DNA from: Epiperipatus broadwayi
Lineage: Eukaryota; Onychophora; Udeonychophora; Euonychophora; Peripatidae
DNA: 64,000 bases
Direction of reading: 5' to 3'
Assembly: GCA_028023455.1 (NCBI GenBank)
Contig: JAQFVV010000186.1
Span: 1,764,700 to 1,828,699, forward strand
Shown here piece after piece: positions 37,671 through 47,799 of the stretch. The translations under genes were made by a program, and so were the position numbers. The stretch's first letter is position 1. Each line of letters opens with the position of its first letter. Under the pieces are notes generated by a model. It was given only the letters and a program-made list of their open reading frames with translations. It had not been told where the DNA came from and ran no database searches.

Positions 37671-38220
37671 ATAGGAAATATATATAATACAAAATATTTC
37701 AAGGCATATAGCTAGCTGAAAATTATGTAGAAAATATTTAAACTACCTTTCCAAATATTATAATACTTCTGCAACACCCTCTGAGAATAAATATATAGTC
37801 TCAACTTCAAACACCCAACTTAGAAGGATTCTCTCTTGAATCATATGCTGTAATGATGTTTTATATTGAAATTCAGACTTATTCAAACAAAGAGTGTGGA
37901 ATTAAATTAGTAATGATCATAAATTGCTAATAAACAAACACCTTTAACTTACTTGTGTGCACATTTTAAACTTTGCTATCTTCCAACATAAATATATAAG
38001 AAAATATTCTAATGCATATTGCTAGCTGAAAATTAAATTAAAAATATTCAAATCACCAGCCGAAACATTATGATATTTTATCAATGGCCTCTATGAATAA
38101 ATATATAATGTACAGTTTACAATTCAACAGATTTTTCTTTTGAATTGGCTGTTTGAAGTTTAGACTTTTCATTTGTTCACAGAGGGTGGAGCTGAAATAT
38201 GGGAGAATGATTTGAATATA
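37671..38220 (+). repeat. Diverged direct duplication, ~310-bp period
   Basis: GCTAGCTGAAAATTA occurs at 37711 and 38021. The two units share the order AAATATTT.AA.., CTCTGAGAATAAATATATA / CTATGAATAAATATATAA, TTCTCTCTTGAAT.. / TTTTCTTTTGAATTG, and ending AGAGTGTGGA / AGAGGGTGGA. Extensive divergence indicates an old duplication of unidentified sequence. Confidence 0.7.
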
Positions 38221-38341
38221 CACCTGGTTCTCATTTTATGCGGATTTATTTAATGCGATTTTGAAGTTATGTGATTCATGTTTCTTCTTAATATCTTTGT
38301 ATGTGGTTTTCTTTTATGTGATAATAATTATTAGATCAGAA

Positions 38342-38436
38342 GTCGAGCTCCGATAATGCACTATTACTTTAAATATCATAAATTTCATGCACTGACACGT
38401 CATATTTAAAGTAATAGTGCATTAATGGAGTTCGAC
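38342..38436. repeat. Compact hairpin, 35-nt arms, 25-nt loop
   Basis: The left arm 38342-38376 pairs with 38402-38436 with only three mismatches in 35 by my alignment (shared core TAATGCACTATTACTTTAAA). The size and the clean stem are compatible with a precursor small RNA, a tiny MITE or a cruciform site. It stands alone, with no second copy recognised here, and keeps CGs in both arms. Confidence 0.75.
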
Positions 38437-39145
38437 ATTTCTCTAATAATTTCAATATTTTCAGCACTTTATAATAGTACTATAATAGATTTTATGCAAT
38501 AAAGAAGTTTATAATTCACTTACAATCAGAATTTCCCTATTTTATATACACACATTAAATTTTAAAAGATTAATTCAAACGTTATAGATGCCTATATTAT
38601 GCATTTAAATTACATTCTATTTTTGTTTTTTAAAAAAAAAGTACATAATCAATTAATCATTTAGTGGCAAGTTTATTTTTAAAAGGTGAGTTATAGCAAT
38701 GGGCACAATTAAATTTGACAATTAAAATCCGATTTTTAATTATAATTAACAATTTAAAAATTATGTAACATGATCTGAAATTAATGTGATGCAAAACAAT
38801 GAAATTTAATTTATAAACGGAATTGAAAATTAAGGACAAATATAAGAATTTAATTTTTAATTGTTAGTTTTAATTAAATCTTGTTCAACAGTGGTGAGTC
38901 AGTGTCTTTTTATTATTGTAAGTCTAAGTTTTTATTTTTATTTTAAACTTTTAGTTTACTCTAATGAAGAAAAAAAAAACACCCAAGAAAATGAATTTCT
39001 TTGCTAACAAAAATTTCAATTTTAGATCACTTAGCACAATCGAAAGGATCAACAGCGATTTGAAAACATTTATTTTAGGCAAGTCCACGATAAAACCAAT
39101 TAAAAAAATGAAGTTGGCAATAGTTGTATTTCCTCTTGTTTCTCT

Positions 39146-39222
39146 GGACATAATTGCTGAGAGATTTCTGACTTCATTTAAGGAGAAGCCACAACACATC
39201 ACATCACATCACATGACAAATC
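39146..39222 (+). mobile_element. Non-LTR retrotransposon 3' end, pentamer tail
   Basis: ACTTCATTTAAGGAGAAGCC followed by repeats of ACATC/ATCAC matches the sequence directly downstream of the tick-type non-LTR ORF at 53.2 kb (ACTTCGTTTAAGGAGAAGCC plus ACATCACATCACAT). It is a 5'-truncated copy with the same tail. The overlapping open frames (38951-39320) on both strands are therefore not genes. Confidence 0.8.
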
Positions 39223-39562
39223 CGATGTTTGCAAATGAACTTACTTATTGTCAAATAGTGATAATAATTAAAATGCTGTACATGTATGAAAAAATGAAAA
39301 ATACTATAAATTACACATAAAAATATATTGTTTTAAATAAAATTAAATACTGTAGTTAATAAATAAGTAAAAAAAGGTTGTCTTGTATCAATTTTTTTCA
39401 AATTTGAAATTTTTTATTAGTCATATTTTATTTCTTTATTTTTTTGTGCGAATTTCAAAGTAATTTTACGTTGTTGCTTTGTTTTTATGCAATTTTTGAA
39501 AATTACAGTAACCTATCCCCCATTTTTCAAGGTAAGTTAAGTCTATTTTTGTGTAATTTCTT

Positions 39563-40555
39563 TTGTGCATATTTTCTGAGGAACCTATCTACTGCATAAA
39601 ACGAGACCCAGGTGTAATTCAAAATACAGAAATAATTATGAATAGTTGCAAAACTACTGCTAATATAAGACCAAGTGTGAGGCAAGGCTGTCCATTGTCA
39701 CCCTATTTGTTCACTTCATTTCTTGAGAACAGAATGGGTGTCATAAAAATGAAAATTAAAGGATCTAATACTAATGGTTAACATATTCTTTGTATTCATT
39801 AAGCAGATGATAATGTATTATTTATAGACTCAGAAAAAGAAATTAATATATGAATTAAGATATAGAATATGTTTGTAGAATCTTTTAAATTAAAGATAAA
39901 TAATAGTAAAACTAGGTTGATGATGGAGACAAACAAAAAAATAAAAACTGATTGACATGAGGATAAACAATATACCTTTAGAAAAAATTAAGGAATTTTA
40001 TTATCTAGACAGTGTGATTTGTGATGCCAATAGTTGTCTTGTTGAGATTAAAAGGCGAATAATATTAGCAAAGCATTCTTTTCAAAATAAAAAATATTTA
40101 CTATTAAATGATACAAAGAATTAAATTTATTAAAACATTTATTTGGAATGTATTGATTTATGATTATGAGATATGGTTATTAGAAAAATAGGAAAGAAAA
40201 ATGTTGAAAAGAATAGAAATGTGTTTTGAAGAAGATTAACTAGAATAAGGTGAATGGAAAAGAAGACTTATGGTCAAATATTAATAGAACTGGAATAAAA
40301 AGAGACCTACTGAATATGATAAAAATGAAAAAGATTAAGTTTTTAGATCAGATTTTAAGATGTGATATGTTTTTGCAAAATATTTTGGAAAGCAAAAATT
40401 TTACAAAGAAGTCTAAGGGGCAAACCAAGAATATCATATATTTAAAATGTGATTAGTGAAATTGAATGTTTGATATATGCAAATACAAAACAAATTGCTG
40501 AAGATAGAATGGTGTGAGGGCAATGGCAAGGCATTGCAAACTGATGATGATTATA
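39563..40555 (+). pseudogene. Non-LTR reverse transcriptase remnant
   Basis: The frame at 39563-39781 contains VRQGCPLSPYLFTSFLEN (about residues 38-55), the conserved R-Q-G-C-P-L-S-P block of non-LTR reverse transcriptases. Immediately downstream, in another frame, ADDNVLFIDSEKE (about 39804-39842) gives the A-D-D catalytic motif. A third frame (40250-40456) carries the C-terminal domain (KMKKIKFLDQILRCD, then GQTKNIIYL). Several frameshifts and stops make it inactive. It resembles the RTE/Jockey-like endonuclease-reverse transcriptases, but the clade cannot be fixed. The 5' endonuclease is absent, the usual 5' truncation. Confidence 0.85.
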
Positions 40556-40559
40556 TAAG

Positions 40560-42100
40560 GCATTTATAGGCACATTATCGTTTAGATAATTGCTCTAATT
40601 CAATGTGAATTAAGTTTAATATAGTTAAATTTTAACGACAAAGTCTGTTAGCTGTAAACAGATTAAACTTTAAAAAAAAATCTGTTACTAGTGTTCAGTT
40701 GCAAAGTTAGGTTGCACAAAAATTCAAAAGAAAATACTCCATTGGAATTATGTATTCTCAGAATTGACTACATTAATTCATTGATCAGAATATACCTGAT
40801 TGGACTATGAACAAGCCAGAGCAGATAATAAATTTTATCATAAATAAAAAAAGACAAAAATCCATGCTGATGCAAAATAATGTCATGAAAAGACTGAAAA
40901 AGGCATATTATAGCTTGCTGCTAATTGTTAGACTTAAAGCGATTTCAAAAGGTCTGGGATTACTTAAATACACGTATAATCTCGTGATATAATAAAGAGG
41001 TAAAAATCGTGTATAACAAATTAAAAGAGAATACAAGAACAGTTATATAAATATAATAAGAAACTGTAACACTATGGTGGGATAAGAAAGCATTGATAAT
41101 ATTGTAGAAGATTATAGATTAGGGGTAAAAACTTTTAAAAAGAGTAAAGTTGATAATCACACGCATTTCTTGGATAGCAATTAATTATAGTCCATAGATT
41201 TATTTTGGCTAAGGCTATCATGAGAGGCACGAATCAGGAATTAAAAATTAATTTAGATAGACCACCTAAAAAAAAAAGGTTAGTATTAATCAGAATTAGT
41301 CTTGGAAATAATAATTATTTTATAGAAGTGGGAATATTTTTTTAGCTTTATTTTTATTGCGAACTGAATAAAAAAAAAAAAGAATTAGTTCCAATAGCTG
41401 AATAGGCAAAGCGATTTCTTTTTTTATATATACGTATATAGTTTGTCTTGAAGCAAACAATATAAAATCGTTACTACTGCTAGAAAGAAGGGATGGGGAA
41501 ATTTTCTCTCCTGGTAATGCGATAATATGCCGACAGCAGGACTCTTGCTTAAAATTTTACGCAATTTTATTTTCTTTAATTAATTTTCACGTTTTAAGTA
41601 TTGCCATAAAAACTTAAGCCTGGTAAACACTATAATTTTCATTCTAATATATAATTTACTGTGTATAATTGAAACCTTACAAAAATTCATTAACAAATTT
41701 AATTAATTAGTTACTTAGTTATTCATTATTTAAAGGTACTAATACTAATGGCAGAATATCACCTAATTTTGATTAAGATTGGAAATACTGTATATAGAAA
41801 CTGATATAACAATTATAATAAATTTTGCTTCCTTTTTTTTTTTTTTAAAGACGTTATTGTTTATACCTGTGATGACAGGTAGTTCTGATTAATTGATGGA
41901 GTGGCAGCCATTATGACTCAGATAATCATTACTTTTGAGTGAGAATAACCTTTTAATTCTATATCAAATAACGCTTTTAAAAACTAAAAAAAAATGACTT
42001 GAAAATGTGTTAAATTACACTACAAAATAATAGAAAAAAAGAAGGTAAAATTTAAAGTACAGATATACTTTAATAAAAAATAGTAAAGGAAGATGTGATT
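40560..42100. other. Gene-free AT-rich DNA
   Basis: No recognised gene. The 61-codon frame at 40807 has no family signature. Confidence 0.55.
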
Positions 42101-42103
42101 GGC

Positions 42104-42115
42104 GGGGGGGGGGGG
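42104..42115. repeat. Poly(G) run, 12 nt
   Basis: An uninterrupted G tract. The counterpart poly(C) at 61.0 kb is the only other such run. Its length may be affected by sequencing error. Confidence 0.9.
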
Positions 42116-42184
42116 CAGGGATTTAGATCAATAATGCACAAACAAAAGAATTCAATATTGACTTTTAAAAACCAAATTAAATAT

Positions 42185-42315
42185 ATGGTTATATTGCTGA
42201 GAGGTTTATAATAAGTTCAAGCAATCGGAAGAGACAACTGGAATCGATTCTAGGATTTTTATGTTCCAGAGTCTGACGGTCTATGACTGCTAAACCACAT
42301 AGGGCAAAATAATAG
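42185..42315 (-). mobile_element. tRNA-derived SINE or tRNA pseudogene
   Basis: On the minus strand an A-box-like TGGTTTAGCAG (42287-42297) is followed, after an anticodon-loop-like GTCAGACTCTGG, by a B-box-like GAATCGATTCC (42240-42250). Spacing is tRNA-like. Downstream sequence continues for 50 bp past the tRNA part (GTCTCTTCCGATTGCTTGAA), so I favour a SINE over a tRNA gene. A functional tRNA is unlikely because a closed acceptor stem is not evident. Confidence 0.6.
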
Positions 42316-42319
42316 AATG

Positions 42320-43145
42320 ACAAGTACTTGATGACTTTTCCAGTAAACCAAGATAGCAGGCCATGTTTTGATAAATTTACAGTTTCGGGGGGCCCCCAAA
42401 AAAAATGTTTGCAAAAAAATGACTGCTAGGAAATATCGTATTTAATAATTACATTTTATTTTATATTATTGTTATTTTAAAAAAGAAATCACTGTGGAAA
42501 AATTAACTACAATATTTAAGTTTTCTTTTTTTAAATGAACTTATTCATGTTGGCAGCATGCAATATATAGTGACCATTAACGGATATTTTTCAGGAGGGC
42601 AGGTTCATGTATTTTGGAAATAGTCCACTGCATCTATTCTGTGACAGGAAGGTCCCTAATGTTTATCATTATGACAATTTATCAAAAAAATGTAATAATC
42701 TGCTGACAAAAACAAATATACTGAACAACAATTGTAAGAGCATCCTACTTATAAGGAAAAATAAAAAAAATTGAAATAAAGTTTCTTAATGAAATTTAAT
42801 GTATTCCTTTTTTAAAATTTTAAAAATTTATTAATTTTGTTTTAATTTAACAGTTAACACATTTTAGGTAGATTATGGACACTTGAAACTGTATATTGAT
42901 CAAAAATATGGGGTGCCATCTTAGTTTATTTGCAAACTCGCAATACTGAATGGCTTTCTTGTTGAGGAGTTTGTAAGATTTTGGAGGCATTTGGAAATAA
43001 GATGATCATGCATGTCTACGTGATTTGTTGATCATTTAAAATGCAATTTCTGGTACCAGCATTCATAAAAACTAATTTAGCACTAGTCTATTAACCAATA
43101 GATTCTATTATGACTCAGTCATATTATTATTATTATTTTTAAAAA
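42320..43145. other. Gene-free stretch
   Basis: No gene or repeat family recognised. Confidence 0.55.
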
Positions 43146-43289
43146 AAGGCTGTTTTCTCTTAGTGTGTTGAAACCAGTTGAGGGTGTAATTTCAATACAA
43201 ATGCACAGAAATATGCCATTTAAGTGGCCATGCCACTATATAACATTCTATTCCAATGGTTAAGCATAGAAAGTCTGTTTACTTGTCTG

Positions 43290-43640
43290 TGGTGCCTATT
43301 TCTATGCTACAGCATATAGGATGTTTATTCTGCCGCAGAGGACACCGCCACTTACGGTGAACTTTGTGTTATGCAATTTATATAAACAATCTAATTTTAA
43401 ATTTAGCTACAGTATCTATTTCTATGCTACAGCATAGAAATGGGATGTATTATTCTGCCACAGTTTATATGAAGAATCCCATTATTAACATTTCGGATAC
43501 AGGTATTTACAGTGCAGAAGTAGGGTGTTTATTCTGCCACAGCGGCTGCTGCTGCTTGTGGTGATCTTTGAGTTATGCAGTTTCTAGGAACAATTCCATT
43601 TTAAATTTCACTACAGTATTTTGTGAGAGTGTCTGTAATT
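43290..43640 (+). repeat. Internal imperfect tandem repeat
   Basis: A module TATTTCTATGCTACAGCATA, then GATGTTTATTCTGCC(A/G)CAG begins near 43294, 43410 and 43502, and a longer unit ending TTAAATTT(A/C)(A/G)CTACAGTAT repeats at about 43317-43413 and 43527-43620 (period about 210). TTTCTATGCTACAGCATAGAAA is itself palindromic (split here for length). Confidence 0.75.
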
Positions 43641-43869
43641 GAGATTGTCAAAAGTCTTCAAATTCGCATGCCCAAGTCATTATTTTTCAAATCCAATGAT
43701 GTAGTATGAAGTAATAAAAATTGTGGAAACTTTGCCCTGCTTCTCTAGACAATAGTAACCCTTTAATCAATTGTCAAAGGGGTGGTATAAGGGTGATTTT
43801 TATGAAATCACACTAAAATTCATGTTTGTGTGAGATAAATTGCGAGACCAATCAAAAATACCAGCTTTA

Positions 43870-44130
43870 TTTTTGGCCACGAAGTTGTTTTAAATAAATT
43901 CTTTCTTTTTATTCTTATTAAAATTACAAATTATATTTGCATGGCCACAATATTGTTTGGGGGAAATTACTTCTTTTTATTCTTGTTAAAATTAACAATT
44001 TTATTTGTATGGCCATGATGTTTTTGTTTTGGAAAAATTATTTATTTTTCTTCATGTTAAAATTTGATTTGTGTCGCCACAATATTGTTTTTATTTGTTT
44101 TTATTCTTGTTAAAATTACAAATTTCATTT
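43870..44130 (+). repeat. Minisatellite, four ~65-bp units
   Basis: GGCCACGAAGTTGTTTT (43874), GGCCACAATATTGTTT (43942), GGCCATGATGTTTTTG (44011) and CGCCACAATATTGTTT (44074) each introduce TTTTTATTCTTGTTAAAATT-like text. Period 63-69 bp. Confidence 0.85.
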
Positions 44131-44764
44131 TAGAAAAATAAAAATTTAAAAAAAAAGGTTTATACAATTTATTTTTTATTTATTTTAGATAAATTTCATT
44201 ATTTATTATTTCATTGTAAATCAAAAAAAGTACTATAAAATTGAAAAACAAAGAACAACAGCCCAGTAACATTATAATTCTGCTTGTTTACATAGAAATT
44301 ACACTCTCAAGTGGTTTCAACATGCTAAGAGAAAAACAAATATTCGAAAATATGTAAATGGTCATCTTCATTGCTATTATTGGATTGAAGTTATGAAAAA
44401 AATAATATTCACAGTTTTTCTTTATTTTGCTAGTTTTGCATTCATTTAATGGCAGAGATTGGAACTAAAATTTATATTGATTTATTAATTTTAAAAAAAA
44501 CCTGAAGATGTCAGCATCATACAGATATCAAATTTCAAAGGAACTGAAAATTCCACTGATAAGTAGTATCATAAAAAAACCAAAATCACTAGTGATTGGT
44601 AGATTGTTTGTTCTCAATCTTTGAGAGTGAGATTTTACACTTTTATAATTATATATACAAAATATTTGTAAAATTTATTTTAAAACAAAAATATTCATGA
44701 GCGTGATTATATTTCACTTGAAAGATTTTTTAAGAAAGCAAATCAAGTGAAACTGTAATTATGA

Positions 44765-44905
44765 TAAAGAAGAAATTATCCACTTATCTTCTGTTTTCAT
44801 TGGATCACTCTCACACAAGATAGAGAGAATTTTCTATCTGCTTTTAACTACCCTTATGGAAGAATAAAATCATAAATATATGACCAAAGACATAAAAAAG
44901 ATCTT
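44765..44905 (+). mobile_element. Fragment related to the 45.1-kb MITE
   Basis: Shares ATTATCCACTTA at its start and CTTTTAA....TTATGGAAG..., then ATATGACCAAAGACAT with 45111-45260. It is one arm only, and the opposite end is missing or diverged. Confidence 0.55.
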
Positions 44906-44998
44906 TGATCCCTGAGATGCACATTTTATACTAAACAAGCATTCCTAAGTTGCCTAATTCACAATTTCTTACACATATCTTTATCAATGTTCAGTATA

Positions 44999-45033
44999 TA
45001 GATATTTAGATAGATAGATAGAGAGAGAGAGAT
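44999..45033. repeat. (GATA)/(GA)n microsatellite
   Basis: GATAGATA units grade into GAGAGAGA. Confidence 0.9.
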
Positions 45034-45110
45034 AATTACTACAGTTTAATTGATGTGTCAAAACTATTACTCTTATTATTAATAATTTATATTAGTAATT
45101 CATTATATTA

Positions 45111-45379
45111 GAGATTATCCACTTAATGAATAACATTTCCGTAGTGTAATTTTCATTACACCACTCTAATGCAAGGTATGTATTAATTTCTAATCACTTT
45201 TAATATCTTGTGGAGGGGTGTAATTATAAACATATGACCAAAGACATGTGAAAAAGAGGTATTATTTCTATTATATTACTCCACAAGATGTTAAAAGCAG
45301 AAACTAGTACTTACCTTATGTGAGATTTGTGTAGCAAAACTTACACTACAGAAATATTATTCAGTAGGTGGATAATCTC
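45111..45379. mobile_element. MITE with TA target site
   Basis: Begins GAGATTATCCAC and ends GTGGATAATCTC, flanked by TA at 45109-45110 and 45380-45381. Inverted arms extend about 100 bp (TAACATTTCCGTAGTGTAA against TTACACTACAGAAATATTA; CTTGTGGAG against CTCCACAAG). TA duplication and perfect 12-bp ends suggest a Tc1/mariner-dependent MITE. A possible fragment of the interior (AAATCTTGTGGAGGGGTGTA) is at 58191-58210. Confidence 0.8.
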
Positions 45380-45859
45380 TAGTTTAATGAATAATGTATA
45401 GAAATTATTAAGTAATTTATCGACTCTATTTTCAACACTTTTTAGCAAAAAAACTTTTTATTGTACTTAGAGTTTGCTGTTAACTGAAAAAAGAATCTTT
45501 GATTTCTTTTGGAGGATTTAAAGGAACCAAGTAGGCAAATCCTCCAATGTCCACTACAATACATTCTTGTCATTGCAACTGTTATTACTATGTGATTATT
45601 TATATAGTATATGAACATGGATGGGTTGCTCACCAACATACATTAGCCAAAGTGATGATTTTATTGGCTTTTTACCTCTTCTTCTCAGTTATCTAATGAG
45701 GCAGAATGAGTGTGTGTGTGAATGAATTAATAGATTTATACAATCATGACAGACAAAAATAAACCATGGCCCTCATTTTCAGAAGGTTGTAAAGTCACCA
45801 ACCAAGACAATAATTGGTGGCCAAAAGTGGAGGGTGCTAAGCATCTCCTGACTGTGGAC

Positions 45860-46920
45860 CCAAGCTGCCATTTGATGGTGACTTTTTATTTAGGTACTTC
45901 CAACTGCAGATCACTTTCAAGTGAAAGCCAATTGTAAGAATTATAAGAACTTTCTCATATTAAATGTGTCATTATTGGACTTTGTGAAATTAGAAGAAAA
46001 GTAAAAAGTGAACATGTACTCTACTACAAAGGCACAAATATTGAAAGTATAAGTGGAGTAGGATTCATTGTAAATAAAGAGTGTAGGACAATATTGTGGA
46101 GATAGTTGGTATATCAGATAGAGTTGCAAGATTGGTTATTCAACTGCCCCAACAAGTTTTCCTAGTGATAAAGTAGTCAAACTAAACAACATTTTAAAAT
46201 TGTTATGGGAGACTTTAATGCTAGAATTGGTAAACAAATGAAAGATAAAAGTGTTATTGATAAATTTGGTGATGGTAATAGAAATGAAAGAGGACATAGA
46301 CTTGTGGAGGTCACAGAAAAGGAAAAATTTTATATTATGATTTTTTTTGACTACTTTATCACTAGGAGAACTTGTTGTGGTATAAATCCAATTAATAAAT
46401 AATCTTGGTTGGAGTGCTTTTGGTATAAATAACTTGATACTAAAAGGAAATATGCCTACATATTTGAAAAGAACGATTTTTAATAAATGGGTTTTACCAG
46501 TTCTTACTTATGGATCTGAGACTTGGACACTTAATAGAAGAGCAATACAGAGACTTCAGACCACTCAATGAAGTATGGAGAGATGCATGTTAGGAGTAAC
46601 AAGAAGAGATCGAAAATGCAATATATGGGTAAGAGAACAAACAGATGTTACTGACCTCATTGAAAAAATTAAAAGACTGAAGTGGAATTGGGCTGGACAT
46701 ATTGCTAGAAGAGATGATAATAGATAGACAATTTAAATTTTAAACTGGATTCCAAGAGATTGTAGAAGATCCAGAAAGAGACTATATGTGAGATGGATGG
46801 ATGAAATGAGAAAATTGCAAGGGTGATGTGGAGAAGAGAGAATAGAGATCAGAGAAGATGGATTAAACTTGGAGAAACCTTCATCCTGCAGTGGATTGAT
46901 AATAATGATGATGATATATA
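45860..46920 (+). mobile_element. RTE-like non-LTR element, internally deleted
   Basis: The first part is an apurinic-type endonuclease domain in several frames: SNCRSLSSESQL (45746-45937 frame), then CVIIGLCEIRRK, SGVGFIVNKECR, and MGDFNARIGKQ at 46205, where G-D-F-N is the conserved endonuclease motif. The reverse transcriptase core is missing between about 46400 and 46430. The C-terminal region follows: LPVLTYGSETWTLNRR, WAGHIARRDDNR and PRDCRRSRKR (46490-46780). The element closes with ATCCTGCAGTGGATTGATAA and a GATGATGAT tail at 46915. This endonuclease-RT architecture and the GAT tail fit the RTE/BovB-related group. Stops and the deletion make it dead. Confidence 0.88.
46205..46402 (+). 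pseudogene. RTE endonuclease fragment
   Basis: A 65-codon piece of the element endonuclease that would nick target DNA. MGDFNARIGKQ at the start holds the catalytic Asp and Asn pair, and NERGHRLVEVTEKEKFYI corresponds to the following N-x-N-G-x-R-L-x-x-F region of the family. The frame opens only at this ATG because the upstream half lies in another frame. The downstream RT has been deleted. Confidence 0.85.
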
Positions 46921-46924
46921 TTTA

Positions 46925-47785
46925 AAAAAATCACTTTAGCATTTGAACTATATGGAGTAGATATCCATTTTTTATTAACAGGCTTCAAACTCCTTGGAAT
47001 TATTATAACTCTTTTTAAATTGACATAAAATATTGTTAATCTGTTCAATATTATAACAAACTTCAAGCAATTCCTTGTCAAATATCTCAATATTTTTTCA
47101 TTTATTACCTGGTAATGCCATAATTTTTTATTATGAAACAAAAAGAAAATCTAAAACTTGCCATTTTATGCATAATTGGTACTTTTGTTTTACAATTTAT
47201 TTATCCCCTTTTTGAAATGGTTTGATTATTAATTTATAACTTAACATTCTATTATCTCTTATAAGAAATACATCCAAATATTTAATAATTTTGTCCTGTT
47301 CTTTTTCAATAGTCCATTTTAAGCCATTCAAATTATTTAATTACTTTATAAGCAAATTTGTAGCATTGATATTTCCATAAATAAAAACATCATCAACATA
47401 CCTTTTATAAATTTTAATATATTTAAAAGTTTGCATATCTAAAATACTACTCTCATATGTAGACAAAACAAAATCACAAACTTGTGCAACAACAATCTGA
47501 TCTATAAGCCAATCTTTAGACATTGTATAATATCCATCTTCAAAAGAAAAAACAATGTTATCATCAAAAAATTTTAAAGAATCAATAACAAATTTTATAA
47601 GTATTTACAAACACCTTCACTTTTTAATGCATATTCAATTATTTTATAATCCATTTTATCAATAGAACTATATGTTTCTGTCACATCTAATAAAGCAATA
47701 ACATCACTCATCAATTTCTATATTTTTACTATCTACAAAATATTTCACCCAAATCCTAAAATTTCTTGTAACAGCTTACCAATAT
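46925..47785 (-). mobile_element. Penelope-like element RT remnant
   Basis: The minus frame 47341-47523 has VVAQVCDFVLSTYE followed by RYVDDVFIYGN (YVDD at residues 42-45), both matching the Penelope-type reverse transcriptase, in which the order P-x-x-P/Q-x-x-A-N-L-x-x-x-x-x-E precedes a R-Y-x-D-D. Upstream frames (to about 47780) hold the degraded preceding RT block, and downstream frames continue LNGLKWTIEKEQDKIIKYLD and LIIKPFQKGDK. The catalytic aspartates are retained, but stops break the ORF on both sides. No GIY-YIG part remains, because the RTE element abuts at 46920. Confidence 0.85.
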
Positions 47786-47799
47786 TCATTTGAAGTGTT

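Larger units (their letters stand above)
43150..44340. mobile_element. Non-autonomous DNA transposon, ~1.2 kb
   Basis: Terminal inverted repeats of about 45 bp: TTTCTCTTAGTGTGTTGAAA (left, from about 43154) against TTTCTCTTAGCATGTTGAAA (minus strand of the right end, about 44289-44334), both continuing into CC.(G/C)TTGAG.GTGTAATTTC. No transposase is encoded. The interior is largely two tandem arrays (described separately). The target-site duplication is not clear, so the superfamily is open. Confidence 0.7.

Noticed and set aside
38951-39320. 83-codon minus and 118-codon plus frames
   Set aside because: They overlap each other and include a non-LTR 3' end with a pentanucleotide tail, so they are chance frames.
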